NCBI RefSeq assembly: GCF_005280735.1
Contig: NZ_CP040077.1
Coordinates: forward strand, 3,472,001-3,536,000
DNA: 64,000 nt
Reading direction: 5' to 3'
Source: Trinickia violacea
Lineage (GTDB): Bacteria > Pseudomonadota > Gammaproteobacteria > Burkholderiales > Burkholderiaceae
A program made the position numbers and the translations under genes. Position 1 is the first letter of the stretch, and each line of letters starts with the position of its first letter. The notes below the pieces were generated by a model that worked only from the letters and a program-made list of their open reading frames with translations, was not told where the DNA came from and made no database searches. Below are positions 48,925 through 58,116 of the stretch, piece by piece.

Positions 48925-49860
48925 TCAGCCGAGTTCGCTGACGAGTTCCGGCACGACCGTGAACAGATCGCCAACGAGGCCATAATCAGCCACGCTGAAA
49001 ATCGGTGCTTCCGGGTCCTTGTTGATCGCCACAATCACCTTCGAGTCTTTCATGCCAGCCAAGTGCTGGATCGCGCCCGAGATGCCGACCGCCACGTACA
49101 GCTGCGGCGCAACGATCTTGCCCGTCTGGCCCACTTGGTAGTCGTTCGGCACATAGCCCGCATCGACCGCCGCGCGCGACGCGCCCAGCGCCGCGTTCAG
49201 CTTGTCCGCCAGCGGCTCGAGCACCTTCGTATAGTTCTCGCCGCTGCCCAAGCCGCGCCCGCCCGACACGACGATGTGCGCGCTCGTCAATTCGGGGCGG
49301 TCCATCTTCGTCACTTCACGGTTCACGAACTGCGAAATGCCTGCGTCGGCTGCGGCTTCGATCTTCTCGACGGCTGCGCTGCCGCCTTCGGCTGCCACCG
49401 CGTCAAAGCCCGTCGCGCGCACCGTGATCACCTTGATCGGATCGCTCGATTGCACCGTCGCGATCGCGTTGCCCGCGTAGATCGGACGCTCGAACGTGTC
49501 CGCCGAATCGACGGCCGTGATTTCGCTGATCTGCGCCACGTCGAGCTTCGCTGCCACGCGCGGGGCGATGTTCTTGCCGTAGGCCGTCGCCGGCGCCAGG
49601 ATGTGCGAGTAGTTCTTCGCGATGTTCAGCACCGTCGCTTCGACGTTTTCCGCCAGGCCCTCGGCCAGTTGCGGCGCGTCGGCGAGCAGCACTTTGCTGA
49701 CGCCCGCGATCTTCGAAGCGGCATCCGCCGCGGCTTGCGCATTGTGGCCCGCCACCAGCAGGTGAATGTCGCCGCCAATCTTCTGTGCGGCCGCGACCGT
49801 GTTCAGCGTCGCGCCCTTGATCGACGCGTTGTCGTGTTCGGCAATTACCAGAATCGTCAT
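48925..49860 (-). CDS. etfA: Electron transfer flavoprotein subunit alpha
   Basis: The protein is 311 aa. The C-terminal FAD-binding domain is marked by HIVVSGGRGLGSGENYTKVL and the family signature near VAPQLYVAVGISGAIQHLAG. With EtfB it accepts electrons from acyl-CoA dehydrogenases and passes them to ETF-quinone oxidoreductase. The order etfB-etfA with a 22-bp gap is conserved. An acyl-CoA dehydrogenase follows after a terminator and repeats, which suggests functional clustering. Confidence 0.96.
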   Translation of the reverse strand: MTILVIAEHDNASIKGATLNTVAAAQKIGGDIHLLVAGHNAQAAADAASKIAGVSKVLLADAPQLAEGLAENVEATVLNIAKNYSHILAPATAYGKNIAPRVAAKLDVAQISEITAVDSADTFERPIYAGNAIATVQSSDPIKVITVRATGFDAVAAEGGSAAVEKIEAAADAGISQFVNREVTKMDRPELTSAHIVVSGGRGLGSGENYTKVLEPLADKLNAALGASRAAVDAGYVPNDYQVGQTGKIVAPQLYVAVGISGAIQHLAGMKDSKVIVAINKDPEAPIFSVADYGLVGDLFTVVPELVSELG

Positions 49861-49882
49861 CTCTATCGTCTCCGCGTCCGTC

Positions 49883-50632
49883 TCACAGTACCTTGGCTTC
49901 GGTCTTCAGCTTCTCGACCAGCGTCTTCACGTCCGGCACCATCACGCCGGCGCTGCGCTTGGGCGGCTCCGTGACTTTCAGCGTCTTCAGGCGCGACGCG
50001 ACGTCCACCCCAAGGTCTTCGGGCTTCAACGTTTCGAGCGGCTTCTTCTTCGCCTTCATGATGTTCGGCAGCGTCACGTAACGCGGCTCGTTCAGGCGCA
50101 GATCGGTGGTGACCACTGCGGGGAGCTTCAGCGACAGGGTTTCCGCACCGCCGTCGACTTCACGCGTGACGGTCGCCTTGTCATCAGCGATCACGACCTT
50201 CGACGCAAACGTCGCTTGCGGCAGGCTCGCCAGCGCGGCAAGCATCTGGCCGGTTTGGTTGCTGTCGTCGTCGATCGCTTGCTTGCCGAGGATCACCAGC
50301 TGCGGCTGTTCTTTGTCGACCACTGCCTTGAGCAGCTTCGCGACCGCCAGCGGCTGCAGGTCTTCGTTCGATTCGATCAGGATCGCGCGATCCGCGCCGA
50401 TCGCCAGCGCCGTGCGCAGCGTCTCCTGACATTGCGCCACACCCGCCGACACCGCGATCACTTCCGTCGCCACGCCGGCTTCCTTCAGGCGCACCGCCTC
50501 TTCCACCGCGATTTCGTCGAACGGATTCATCGACATCTTCACGTTCGCGATGTCCACACCCGTGTTGTCCGACTTCACGCGGACCTTCACGTTGTAGTCG
50601 ACTACGCGCTTGACTGGCACCAAGATTTTCAT
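49883..50632 (-). CDS. etfB: Electron transfer flavoprotein subunit beta
   Basis: The protein is 249 aa starting MKILVPVKRVVDYNVKVRVK, with the AMP-binding features SMNPFDEIAVEEAVRLKEAG and GKQAIDDDSNQTGQMLAALA. The EtfB signature TLPNIMKAKKKPLETLKPED is intact. It forms the soluble ETF heterodimer with EtfA. The start at 50632 is the family start; an ATG-like extension two codons earlier is unlikely. Confidence 0.96.
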   Translation of the reverse strand: MKILVPVKRVVDYNVKVRVKSDNTGVDIANVKMSMNPFDEIAVEEAVRLKEAGVATEVIAVSAGVAQCQETLRTALAIGADRAILIESNEDLQPLAVAKLLKAVVDKEQPQLVILGKQAIDDDSNQTGQMLAALASLPQATFASKVVIADDKATVTREVDGGAETLSLKLPAVVTTDLRLNEPRYVTLPNIMKAKKKPLETLKPEDLGVDVASRLKTLKVTEPPKRSAGVMVPDVKTLVEKLKTEAKVL

Positions 50633-50781
50633 GCACACGCTCCAAAGTTACGAATACGTCAACCCAGCGGCCATTATAGCGATAGCTAACGCGCCAGCCG
50701 CACCAGGGTTGCATGTATCGAGTATTTCGCTCCGGGCTGCGCACCGGAATTAACGAACGGTCGTGCTATTTTAATCTCAAA

Positions 50782-50808
50782 AAAACCCGGACGCCAAGTC
50801 CGGGTTTT
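50782..50808 (-). terminator. Terminator of the metNIQ operon
   Basis: AAAACCCGGAC (50782-50792) pairs with GTCCGGGTTTT (50798-50808), loop GCCAA, with a further A-run giving a minus-strand T-run. It lies 48 bp beyond the metQ stop. Confidence 0.9.
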
Positions 50809-50855
50809 CGATAGCCAACTCTAAACACGCGGGTTCGCACCCCAAATCGCCGCGA

Positions 50856-51650
50856 TCACCACGCCGCAATCACCGCGCCGCCGTATTTCGCTTCGATGAA
50901 CTGCTTCACTTCCGGCGAGCGATAGGCCGCGATGAGCTTCGCGACCCACGGCTTGTTCTTGTCCGCCTCGCGGATCGCCAGGATGTTCACATAGGGCCCG
51001 TTCGGGTCTTCGATCGCGATCGCCTCCTGCTTCGGCTTCAAACCCGCTTCCATCGCATAGTTCGTGTTGATCGCGGCGGCGTCGACGTCGTCGAGCGAGC
51101 GCGGGATCTGTGCGGCGTCAAGCTCGACGATCTTCAGCTTCTTCGGGTTGTCGACGATGTCGAGCGGCGTCGCCTTCAGACCCACGTTCGCGCGCAGCTT
51201 CAAGATGCCTTGCTTCTGCAGCAGCAACAGCGCGCGGCCGCCGTTGGTCGGATCGTTCGGCACCGCGATGCGCGCGTCCGTCTTCAAGTCGGCGAGCGAC
51301 TTGATCTTCTTCGAATAGATACCCATCGGGAACGTGACCGTGTCCGCGACGCGGATGATCTTGTAGCCGCGATCCTTCACTTGCGCCTGCAGATACGGGT
51401 CGTGCTGATAGCTGTTCGCGTCGAGGTCGCCGGAGGCGAGCGCGGCGTTCGGCTGCACGTAGTCGGCGAACTCGATGATCTTGATGTTCAAGCCGTTCTT
51501 CGCGGCGACTTGCTTCACGACCTCCATCACTTGGGCGTGCGGGCCGCCGGTGACGCCGACTTTGATCGTGTCGTCGGCGTGCGCGGCAGCGCTGAAAATC
51601 GACGCGGCGCCGAACACTGCCGCGAGCTTGAGAATGAAACGACGTTGCAT
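50856..51650 (-). CDS. metQ: Methionine-binding periplasmic protein MetQ (NlpA family)
   Basis: The protein is 264 aa. The signal peptide (residues 1-25, cut after AHA) lacks a lipobox cysteine, so unlike E. coli MetQ it should be soluble periplasmic. DTIKVGVTGGPHAQVMEVVK opens the mature chain, and DYVQPNAALASGDLDANSYQ with HDPYL are the NlpA/MetQ ligand-site features. It delivers methionine to the MetNI transporter encoded immediately upstream in the operon. Confidence 0.92.
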   Translation of the reverse strand: MQRRFILKLAAVFGAASIFSAAAHADDTIKVGVTGGPHAQVMEVVKQVAAKNGLNIKIIEFADYVQPNAALASGDLDANSYQHDPYLQAQVKDRGYKIIRVADTVTFPMGIYSKKIKSLADLKTDARIAVPNDPTNGGRALLLLQKQGILKLRANVGLKATPLDIVDNPKKLKIVELDAAQIPRSLDDVDAAAINTNYAMEAGLKPKQEAIAIEDPNGPYVNILAIREADKNKPWVAKLIAAYRSPEVKQFIEAKYGGAVIAAW

Positions 51651-51707
51651 GATCCGCCTTTTTGTTGCTTGTTAGGCGGCGGATTCAAGGTCCGCCGCGG
51701 GTGACTC

Positions 51708-52361
51708 TCACTTGTGGCTCAAGCGCCGCACCAGCCAATCGCCGAACGATTGCGCGAGTTGCACGAACACGATCAGGATGGCGACGACCACCCACATCAC
51801 CGTCGGCTCGTAACGCTGATATCCGTAGCGGATGCCGAGGTCGCCGAGCCCGCCGCCGCCGATCGCACCGGCCATCGCCGAATAGCCGACCAGCGAGACA
51901 AACGTGATCGTGAGCCCCGCGACCACGCCCGGCAGCGCTTCCGGCAGCAGCACCTTGAAGACGATCTGCCCCGTCGTGGCGCCCATCGCCTGCGCGGCTT
52001 CGATGAGGCCGCGGTCGACTTCGCGCAGCGCCGTCTCGACGAGCCGCGCGATGAACGGCGCCGAGGCGAGCGTGAGCGGCACGACCGCCGCAGCGGTGCC
52101 GATCGACGACCCCACGATGAGCCGCGTGAACGGAATCACGAGCACCAGCAGGATGATGAACGGCGTCGAGCGCACCGCATTGACGATCGTCCCGACGACG
52201 CGATTCAGGGCGACGTTCTGCAGCACGCCCTGACGGTCGGTCAGATGCAGCAGCACGCCGAGCGGCAGCCCGATCAGCGCGCCGACCGCGCCGGAAATGC
52301 CCACCATGATGAGCGTCTCCCAGAACGACTGCACGAACATATCCAACATTTCACTCAACAT
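51708..52361 (-). CDS. metI: Methionine ABC transporter permease MetI
   Basis: The protein is 217 aa with five membrane segments. The start at 52361 (MLSEMLDMFVQSFWETLIMV) overlaps the metN end by 11 bp and fits the family. The EAA loop for ATPase contact is ALREVDRGLIEAAQAMGATT. It forms the membrane channel of the MetNIQ D/L-methionine importer. An upstream extension to 52418 would lie inside metN and is unlikely. Confidence 0.93.
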   Translation of the reverse strand: MLSEMLDMFVQSFWETLIMVGISGAVGALIGLPLGVLLHLTDRQGVLQNVALNRVVGTIVNAVRSTPFIILLVLVIPFTRLIVGSSIGTAAAVVPLTLASAPFIARLVETALREVDRGLIEAAQAMGATTGQIVFKVLLPEALPGVVAGLTITFVSLVGYSAMAGAIGGGGLGDLGIRYGYQRYEPTVMWVVVAILIVFVQLAQSFGDWLVRRLSHK

Positions 52362-53385
52362 ACGACAGCTCCTCCACGACGACGCCTTGGGTACGCAGGT
52401 ACGCCATCGCATCAGCAACCTTTGCGGGCTCGCCGCCCGCCAGCACCGCGAGCGAACCGAACGCCTGCCCCTGGATCTCGTCGATCTGGCCGTGCAGGAT
52501 ATTGAAGTCCAGCTCGTAGCGGCGGATCGTCTCCGAGAGAATCGGCTGGTCGACGCCCGAGCCGGTGAACGCGAGCCGCAGCAGGTGGCGGCTGCCCGTC
52601 TTCAGGCGCTCGGCGACGCGCGCCTTCATCGCCGGCGGCAGTTCCTGTGCGATCACGTCGCCGATCAGCGCGCGCGTCACTTCGTGATGCGGCTGCAGGA
52701 AGACGTCGATGACATTGCCCGTCTCGACGACACGCCCCGCGTCGAGCACCGCGACGCGGTCGCACACCTGCTTGATGACTTCCATCTGGTGCGTGATCAA
52801 CACGATCGTGAGCCCTAGTTCGCGATTGATGCGCTTGAGCAAATCGAGAATCGCGCGCGTGGTTTCAGGGTCGAGCGCGGAGGTCGCTTCGTCGGAAAGC
52901 AGCACCTTCGGCTTGCTCGCGAGCGCACGCGCAATGCCGACGCGCTGCTTCTGCCCGCCGCTGATCTGCGACGGATAGCGGTCCTTTTGCGCTGACAACC
53001 CGACGAGATCGAGCAGCGGCAGCACAGCCGCTTCGATCTCGGCGCGCTTCATGCCCGCAAGCTCGAGCGGCAGCGCGACGTTGTCGAACACCGTGCGCGA
53101 GCTAAGGAGGTTGAAATGCTGGAAGATCATCCCGATCTCGCGGCGCGCTTCGCGCAGCTCGCGCGCGGGCAACGCCGTGAGGTCCCGCCCGCCGACGACG
53201 ACATTGCCTTCGGTCGGCCGCGTCAGCAGGTTGATCGTGCGCACGAGCGTACTCTTGCCCGCCCCGCTGCGCCCGATGATGCCGAAGATTTCCCCCGCCG
53301 GAATCGTCAAATTGACGTTGTGCAGCGCTTCGACCCAACCCCGGGGGCTCTCGAAGCGTTGCGATAAGTTGCGTATTTCGATCAT
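52351..53385 (-). CDS. metN: Methionine ABC transporter ATP-binding protein MetN
   Basis: The protein is 344 aa. Walker A is GRSGAGKST (residues about 38-46), the ABC signature ISGGQKQRVGIARALASKPK, and Walker B VLLSDEATSALDPETTR. The C-terminal 90 residues form the NIL domain that binds methionine and inhibits transport. It is the first gene of metN-metI-metQ, transcribed from the 53386-53645 spacer, in which I saw no clear riboswitch. Confidence 0.95.
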   Translation of the reverse strand: MIEIRNLSQRFESPRGWVEALHNVNLTIPAGEIFGIIGRSGAGKSTLVRTINLLTRPTEGNVVVGGRDLTALPARELREARREIGMIFQHFNLLSSRTVFDNVALPLELAGMKRAEIEAAVLPLLDLVGLSAQKDRYPSQISGGQKQRVGIARALASKPKVLLSDEATSALDPETTRAILDLLKRINRELGLTIVLITHQMEVIKQVCDRVAVLDAGRVVETGNVIDVFLQPHHEVTRALIGDVIAQELPPAMKARVAERLKTGSRHLLRLAFTGSGVDQPILSETIRRYELDFNILHGQIDEIQGQAFGSLAVLAGGEPAKVADAMAYLRTQGVVVEELSYVE

Positions 53386-53645
53386 GAAAACGAAAACGGC
53401 GGATGGCTGCTGAGGCGCGTGTCTCCGCGTGACTCAACAGTTGCCCGCCGTTGCTCTTATGAATTGAATTAGGTGGCCGATTTTACCGCATCGTGCAATG
53501 GGGGCCTAACAATCGATAGTGAACACTTAATAACCAAATGGAATTAGAGGTCAGTAACGCCCGTGCGCATTGATGAACGACGGGCGACTGCGTCTATGAT
53601 CGAGCGGACCGCCCCCCACAAGAAAATCACGGAGACAATGCGACG

Positions 53646-54536
53646 ATGGCGACGAACCTATCCGTCCGAACCACGGAACCCGTACCGAAGATGACGCGTC
53701 CGCCGCTCATCGACACCGCCGGCACCCACGACGGCGTCGACCTCGTGTCCTACCGCTGGCCCTCCGCCAGCGAGCCGCGCGCGACCGTCGCGCTGGTCCA
53801 TGGGCTCGCCGAGCACGCGGGCCGCTATCAGGCGCTCGCCGCCTGCCTCAATGCCGCGGGAATCGAAGTCGTGGCGGTCGATCTGCGCGGACACGGCCGC
53901 TCACCGGGTGAGCGCGCCTGGGTCGAACGCTTCGATCGTTATCTGCTCGATGCGGACGCCCTCGTCGAACTCGCCGCACGCGAGCACACGCCGCTTTTCC
54001 TGATGGGGCACAGCATGGGCGGCACGATTGCCGCGCTGCATGCGCTCGAGCGACAGAGGCCGGACGGACCTGCGCTCGCGGGCTTGATCCTGTCGAGCCC
54101 CGCGCTCGCCCCGGGCCGCGACGTGCCGCGCTGGATGATCGCCGCGAGCCGTTTCATGAGCCGCGTCTGGCCGCGCTTTCCCGCGATGAAGATCGACGCC
54201 GCCCTGCTCGCGCGCGACCCGGCCGTCGTCGCGGCCAATCGCGCGGATACGCTCGTGCATCACGGGTCAGTGCCGGCACGCACCGGTGCGGAAATACTCG
54301 AGGCGATGACGCGCATCGAGAATCGCCGGGCGACTCTCTCAGTCCCCGTGCTCGTCTTTCATGGAACCGTGGATAAGCTCACCGAACCCGACGGCAGCCG
54401 CGATTTCGCCGCGCATGTCGGCTCGGCGGACCGCACGCTTACGCTTTACGAAGGCAGCTACCACGAGACGATGAACGATCTCGACCGCGAGCGCGTCATC
54501 GGGGCTTTGATTGAATGGATCGACGCGCACGTCTGA
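53646..54536 (+). CDS. Alpha/beta hydrolase (monoacylglycerol lipase-like)
   Basis: The protein is 296 aa. The nucleophile elbow LFLMGHSMGGTIAALHALER (GHSMG, Ser about 123), the oxyanion segment VALVHGLAEHAGRYQALAAC (HG), an acid in VLVFHGTVDKLTEPDG and a final histidine in YEGSYHETMNDLDRERVIGA give the full catalytic triad. The overall layout and the YHE-type end match the Ser-lipase/monoacylglycerol lipase family. The substrate is likely a small lipid ester. GGAGAC precedes the ATG. It stands alone. Confidence 0.9.
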   Translation: MATNLSVRTTEPVPKMTRPPLIDTAGTHDGVDLVSYRWPSASEPRATVALVHGLAEHAGRYQALAACLNAAGIEVVAVDLRGHGRSPGERAWVERFDRYLLDADALVELAAREHTPLFLMGHSMGGTIAALHALERQRPDGPALAGLILSSPALAPGRDVPRWMIAASRFMSRVWPRFPAMKIDAALLARDPAVVAANRADTLVHHGSVPARTGAEILEAMTRIENRRATLSVPVLVFHGTVDKLTEPDGSRDFAAHVGSADRTLTLYEGSYHETMNDLDRERVIGALIEWIDAHV

Positions 54537-54624
54537 GGCGCAATGGGCTCGTCCAGCACGCGCCACCCGGCACGATACGGCGCGGCCGGCGCGCCGGCGC
54601 GAGTCGATCGCGCTCCAAGCGCGT

Positions 54625-55443
54625 TCATCGCGGCCAGTTCGGCGCGCGCTTCTCGATAAACGCCTGCACGCCTTCGAGCGCCGACGCCTCCATCATGTTG
54701 CAGGCCATCGTCTGGCCCGCAAGCTGGTACGCCGCTTCGACACCCATCTCGAGCTGCCGGTAAAACAGCGCCTTGCCCGCGCTCACCGCTTCCACCGGTT
54801 TCGCGCAGATGCTCGACGCCAGCTCGGCGATTTCCTTGTCGATCGCATCGAGCGGCACGACGCGATTGACGAGCCCAAGCTGACGCGCCTTGGTCGCATC
54901 GATGAAATCGCCGGTCAGCAGCATTTCGAGCGCGGCCTTGCGCGACAGATTGCGCGACAGCGGCACGCTCGGCGTCGCGCAGAAGAGGCCGAGATTGACG
55001 CCCGACACCGCAAATCTCGCGACATCGGCGGCGACCGCGAGATCGCACATCGCGACGAGCTGGCACCCGGCCGCCGTCGCCAGGCCATGCACGCGCGCGA
55101 TCACCGGCTGCGGCATGTGCTGGATTGTCATCATCAATCGCGAACAGCGCGCGAACAGCATCTTGTAGTAATCGAGCGACGGCGCCGCGCGCATTTCCTT
55201 CAGGTCGTGTCCCGCGCAAAACGCGCGCCCCGCCCCGCCGATCACGACAACGCGCGCGTCCGATTGCGCGATCCCTGTCAGCGTCCTGTGCAGCTCGTCG
55301 AGCAGCGCCTCCGATAACGCATTGAACGCATCGGGCCGATTCAGCGTGAGGCGCACAACACCGCGCACGCCATACGCGTCGCGCTCGATTTCGAGCAAAC
55401 CCGCTCCGGCTTGCTCGGACTGAAGTGAAGCGTTCGAGTCCAT
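54625..55443 (-). CDS. Enoyl-CoA hydratase/isomerase-family protein
   Basis: The protein is 272 aa. The crotonase pattern is visible: VRLTLNRPDAFNALSEALLD, the oxyanion region AFCAGHDLKEMRAAPSLDY and GLATAAGCQLVAMCDLAVAA, with GVNLGLFCATPSVPLSRNL after it. The classical hydratase glutamates are not clearly both present (Ala/Gly-rich at GLATAAGCQL), so hydratase activity on enoyl-CoA is likely but not certain. The start at 55443 has GGAG upstream. It lies 33 bp after the deacetylase-like gene on the same strand. Confidence 0.87.
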   Translation of the reverse strand: MDSNASLQSEQAGAGLLEIERDAYGVRGVVRLTLNRPDAFNALSEALLDELHRTLTGIAQSDARVVVIGGAGRAFCAGHDLKEMRAAPSLDYYKMLFARCSRLMMTIQHMPQPVIARVHGLATAAGCQLVAMCDLAVAADVARFAVSGVNLGLFCATPSVPLSRNLSRKAALEMLLTGDFIDATKARQLGLVNRVVPLDAIDKEIAELASSICAKPVEAVSAGKALFYRQLEMGVEAAYQLAGQTMACNMMEASALEGVQAFIEKRAPNWPR

Positions 55444-55476
55444 GACCACTCCTGCAGGAATGCCGGCATACCGACG

Positions 55477-56400
55477 TCATAGCTCCGCGAGCGCGCGCAC
55501 GTGCGCGACGACGCTGCGCCCAAGCGCCGACAAGTTATAGCCGCCCTCCAGACAACTGACGATGCGCCCGCGCGCGTAGCGCTTGGCGATTTCGCGGATC
55601 TGCTCGGTCATCCACGCGTAGTCGTCTTCGACGAGGCCCAGGTTGCCGAGATCGTCCTCGCGATGGGCGTCGAAGCCCGCCGACACGAAGATCATTTCCG
55701 GCTTGAATTCGTGGAGCCGCGGCAGCCACATCATGTCCACCAGCTCGCGGATCGCCATGCCCTTCGTGCGCGCGGCCACCGGCACGTTGACCATGTTCGG
55801 CGCCGCATTTTCCGCGCCGCTGTACGGATAGAACGGGTGCTGAAAGAAGCTGCACATCAGCACGCGCTCCTCGCCGGCGAACGCCGCTTCGGTGCCGTTG
55901 CCGTGGTGGACGTCGAAATCGACGATCGCCACGCGCGCGAGCCCGTGCACTTCCAGCGCGTGCCGCGCAGCGATCGCGACATTGTTGAAGAAGCAAAAGC
56001 CCATCGCGCGCGCCGGCTCGGCATGATGCCCCGGCGGGCGCACGCTGCAAAACGCGTTGTCGTAGCGGCCCGCGATCACGGCGTCGGTCGCCGCGACCGC
56101 CGCGCCCGCCGAGCGCAGCGCCGCCTGCCACGTATGCGGATTCATCGAGGTGTCGGGATCGATCTGCGCGTAGCCTTCGGTCGGCGACTGGCTCTTGATG
56201 TAGTCGATATGGGCTTGCGTGTGCACGCGCGCCAGCGCGGACATCTCGGCGAGGGGCGCCGACTCGCGCTCGATCAGCGGATCGATGCGGCTCGCAATGA
56301 GCTGATCCTCGATTGCCTGGAGACGCGCCGGGCATTCCGGATGCCACTGTCCCATCTCATGCAGCAGACAATCGGCGTGCGAATAAAAGCCTGTCGCCAT
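55477..56400 (-). CDS. Histone deacetylase-family protein (acetylpolyamine/acetoin-type)
   Basis: The protein is 307 aa. The arginase/deacetylase fold is marked by SVRPPGHHAEPARAMGFCFF, IVDFDVHHGNGTEAAF (zinc ligands Asp and His) and SAGFDAHREDDLGNL (second Asp). A catalytic tyrosine-containing GGYN follows (CLEGGYNLSALG). Bacterial members remove acetyl groups from polyamines, lysine or small molecules. It is probably cotranscribed with the crotonase-type gene, but I cannot infer a joint pathway. Confidence 0.92.
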   Translation of the reverse strand: MATGFYSHADCLLHEMGQWHPECPARLQAIEDQLIASRIDPLIERESAPLAEMSALARVHTQAHIDYIKSQSPTEGYAQIDPDTSMNPHTWQAALRSAGAAVAATDAVIAGRYDNAFCSVRPPGHHAEPARAMGFCFFNNVAIAARHALEVHGLARVAIVDFDVHHGNGTEAAFAGEERVLMCSFFQHPFYPYSGAENAAPNMVNVPVAARTKGMAIRELVDMMWLPRLHEFKPEMIFVSAGFDAHREDDLGNLGLVEDDYAWMTEQIREIAKRYARGRIVSCLEGGYNLSALGRSVVAHVRALAEL

Positions 56401-56668
56401 AGTGATTCGCTTCTGCCGCGCGGCATCGGACGGCGCGCGGCAGGTCTCCTTCGGTATGTTCGGTATGGGCGCAAAGCGCGTCGCGCCGGAGTTGATCGGA
56501 CTACGTTACCACATCGAGTCGGTCCCCGGACTCGGGCGCCGCCCGCGTGCGGCATGCTTTGCCGCATTGATCGGATCGAACGCCGGTTTGGCCGGTAGCG
56601 TCGGTTATACTGCGCCGAGTCCTTTTGGCACCGCCCTCTCTCGTCCGCTCTCGTCTGTTTTGTCCGCC

Positions 56669-58024
56669 ATGACCGTCCAAGTTGCTCCGTCCGCAGGAAA
56701 CCGGCTTCGCGCCACTAGCGTGGCAATCGCAGTGTCCCTCTCGCTCGGCATCTCCTTCGGCAGCTCGACGGCGGCGGCGCAAACCGCGCCCGCCAAGCGT
56801 CCTCCCGTCCTCGCGCAAGGTCAGCCGCAACAGCCGGCGCCCGCGGGCCAGACGTTCGAAGAAGAGATCATTCCGCAGCGCTACGCGAACAATCCGAACG
56901 TCGATGCGTTCATCAACGACATGGTCGCGCGCTACGATTTCGATCCGACGACGCTTCATACGCTCTTCGCCAGCGTGAACTACTCGGCGACGGCGGTGAA
57001 GCTCGTGACGCCGGCACCGTCGCCGTCGGTCAAGAACTGGAAGGTCTACCAGTCGCGTTTCCTGGACCCCGTGCGCATCAACGCGGGCGTGCGCTTCTGG
57101 AAGCAGAATCAGGCGACGCTGCAGCGCGCCTATGAAGAGTTCGGCGTGCCGCCGGAAGTCATCGTCGGCATCATCGGCGTCGAGACGATCTACGGCCGCT
57201 ACATGGGCAACTTCCGCGTGCTCGATGCGCTGACGACGCTCACGTTCGACTATCCGAATACGCCCAATCGCGAAGACCGGATGGCGACGTTCCGCAAGAA
57301 TCTCGAAGACTACCTGGTCTGGACCCGCGATACGCAGATCGATCCCACCTCGGTGCTCGGCTCCTATACCGGCGCAATCGGCATTCCGCAGTTCCTGCCG
57401 AGCAGCATCGTGCAGTATGCGGTCGACTATGAAGGCGACAAGCACATCGACTTGCGCTCGAGCCAGGCCGATGCGATCGGCAGCGTCGCGAACTATCTGA
57501 AGGAAAACGGCTGGGAAAACGGCCGGCCGGTGGTCTGGAAGATTGCGCAGGACCCGGGCACCCTGGGTATCGCGCAAGCGGCCGCCGACGGCCAGCCTGA
57601 GCCGCATTGGCCGCTTTCGCAACTGTTGCGCGCGGGAATGCTGCTCAACGAGCCCGGTCTCGACATGGCGGCCGAAGGCGGCACGCCGGTGGCGATCGTC
57701 GATCTGCCGAGCCCGGCGCTGCCGACCGAATATGTGCTTGGCCTCAAGAATTTCTACGTGCTGACGCGCTATAACCGCAGCTTCTTCTATGCGCTTGCCG
57801 TGTATCAGCTTGGCGAACGAGTGAAGGCGCGGATGGCCATGGAGGATTTCAACGCGGCCGGCTCAGGTGCGGCCGGCTCGGGCGCTACCGGCGCCGGCGC
57901 GGTCAGCCCAAGCGCTACCGGCGCAGGCGGTTCAGGTTCAGCCAGCCCTGGCACGGTCATTCCTGGCGCGGGCGGTTCGGGTAGTTCAGGCGGCGCGGAC
58001 GCGCCGAGCCCCGCATCGCAATGA
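56669..58024 (+). CDS. mltB: Membrane-bound lytic murein transglycosylase B
   Basis: The protein is 451 aa from the ATG at 56669, which begins a signal peptide (core ATSVAIAVSLSLGISFG, cut after TAAA). The MltB/SLT3 domain covers about residues 65-385: VIVGIIGVETIYGRYMGNF holds the catalytic glutamate, and GSYTGAIGIPQFLPSSI, YLKENGWENGRPV follow. It cleaves peptidoglycan glycan strands to anhydromuropeptides in the periplasm. No lipobox is present. The last 55 residues are an unusual Gly/Ser/Ala low-complexity tail. TATACT at 56606-56611 may be the -10 box. Confidence 0.92.
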   Translation: MTVQVAPSAGNRLRATSVAIAVSLSLGISFGSSTAAAQTAPAKRPPVLAQGQPQQPAPAGQTFEEEIIPQRYANNPNVDAFINDMVARYDFDPTTLHTLFASVNYSATAVKLVTPAPSPSVKNWKVYQSRFLDPVRINAGVRFWKQNQATLQRAYEEFGVPPEVIVGIIGVETIYGRYMGNFRVLDALTTLTFDYPNTPNREDRMATFRKNLEDYLVWTRDTQIDPTSVLGSYTGAIGIPQFLPSSIVQYAVDYEGDKHIDLRSSQADAIGSVANYLKENGWENGRPVVWKIAQDPGTLGIAQAAADGQPEPHWPLSQLLRAGMLLNEPGLDMAAEGGTPVAIVDLPSPALPTEYVLGLKNFYVLTRYNRSFFYALAVYQLGERVKARMAMEDFNAAGSGAAGSGATGAGAVSPSATGAGGSGSASPGTVIPGAGGSGSSGGADAPSPASQ

Positions 58025-58067
58025 CGTAATCACGCCGCAAAGCCGCCGCCGAGTGGCTAGTGATAGT

Positions 58068-58096
58068 AAAAAAGCGCCGGCATGCGGCGCTTTTTT
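58068..58096. terminator. Bidirectional terminator between mltB and cysM
   Basis: AAAAAAGCGCCG (58068-58079) pairs with CGGCGCTTTTTT (58085-58096), loop GCATG; it serves both convergent genes. Confidence 0.92.
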
Positions 58097-58116
58097 CGTT
58101 GATGATCTTCTGCCGA

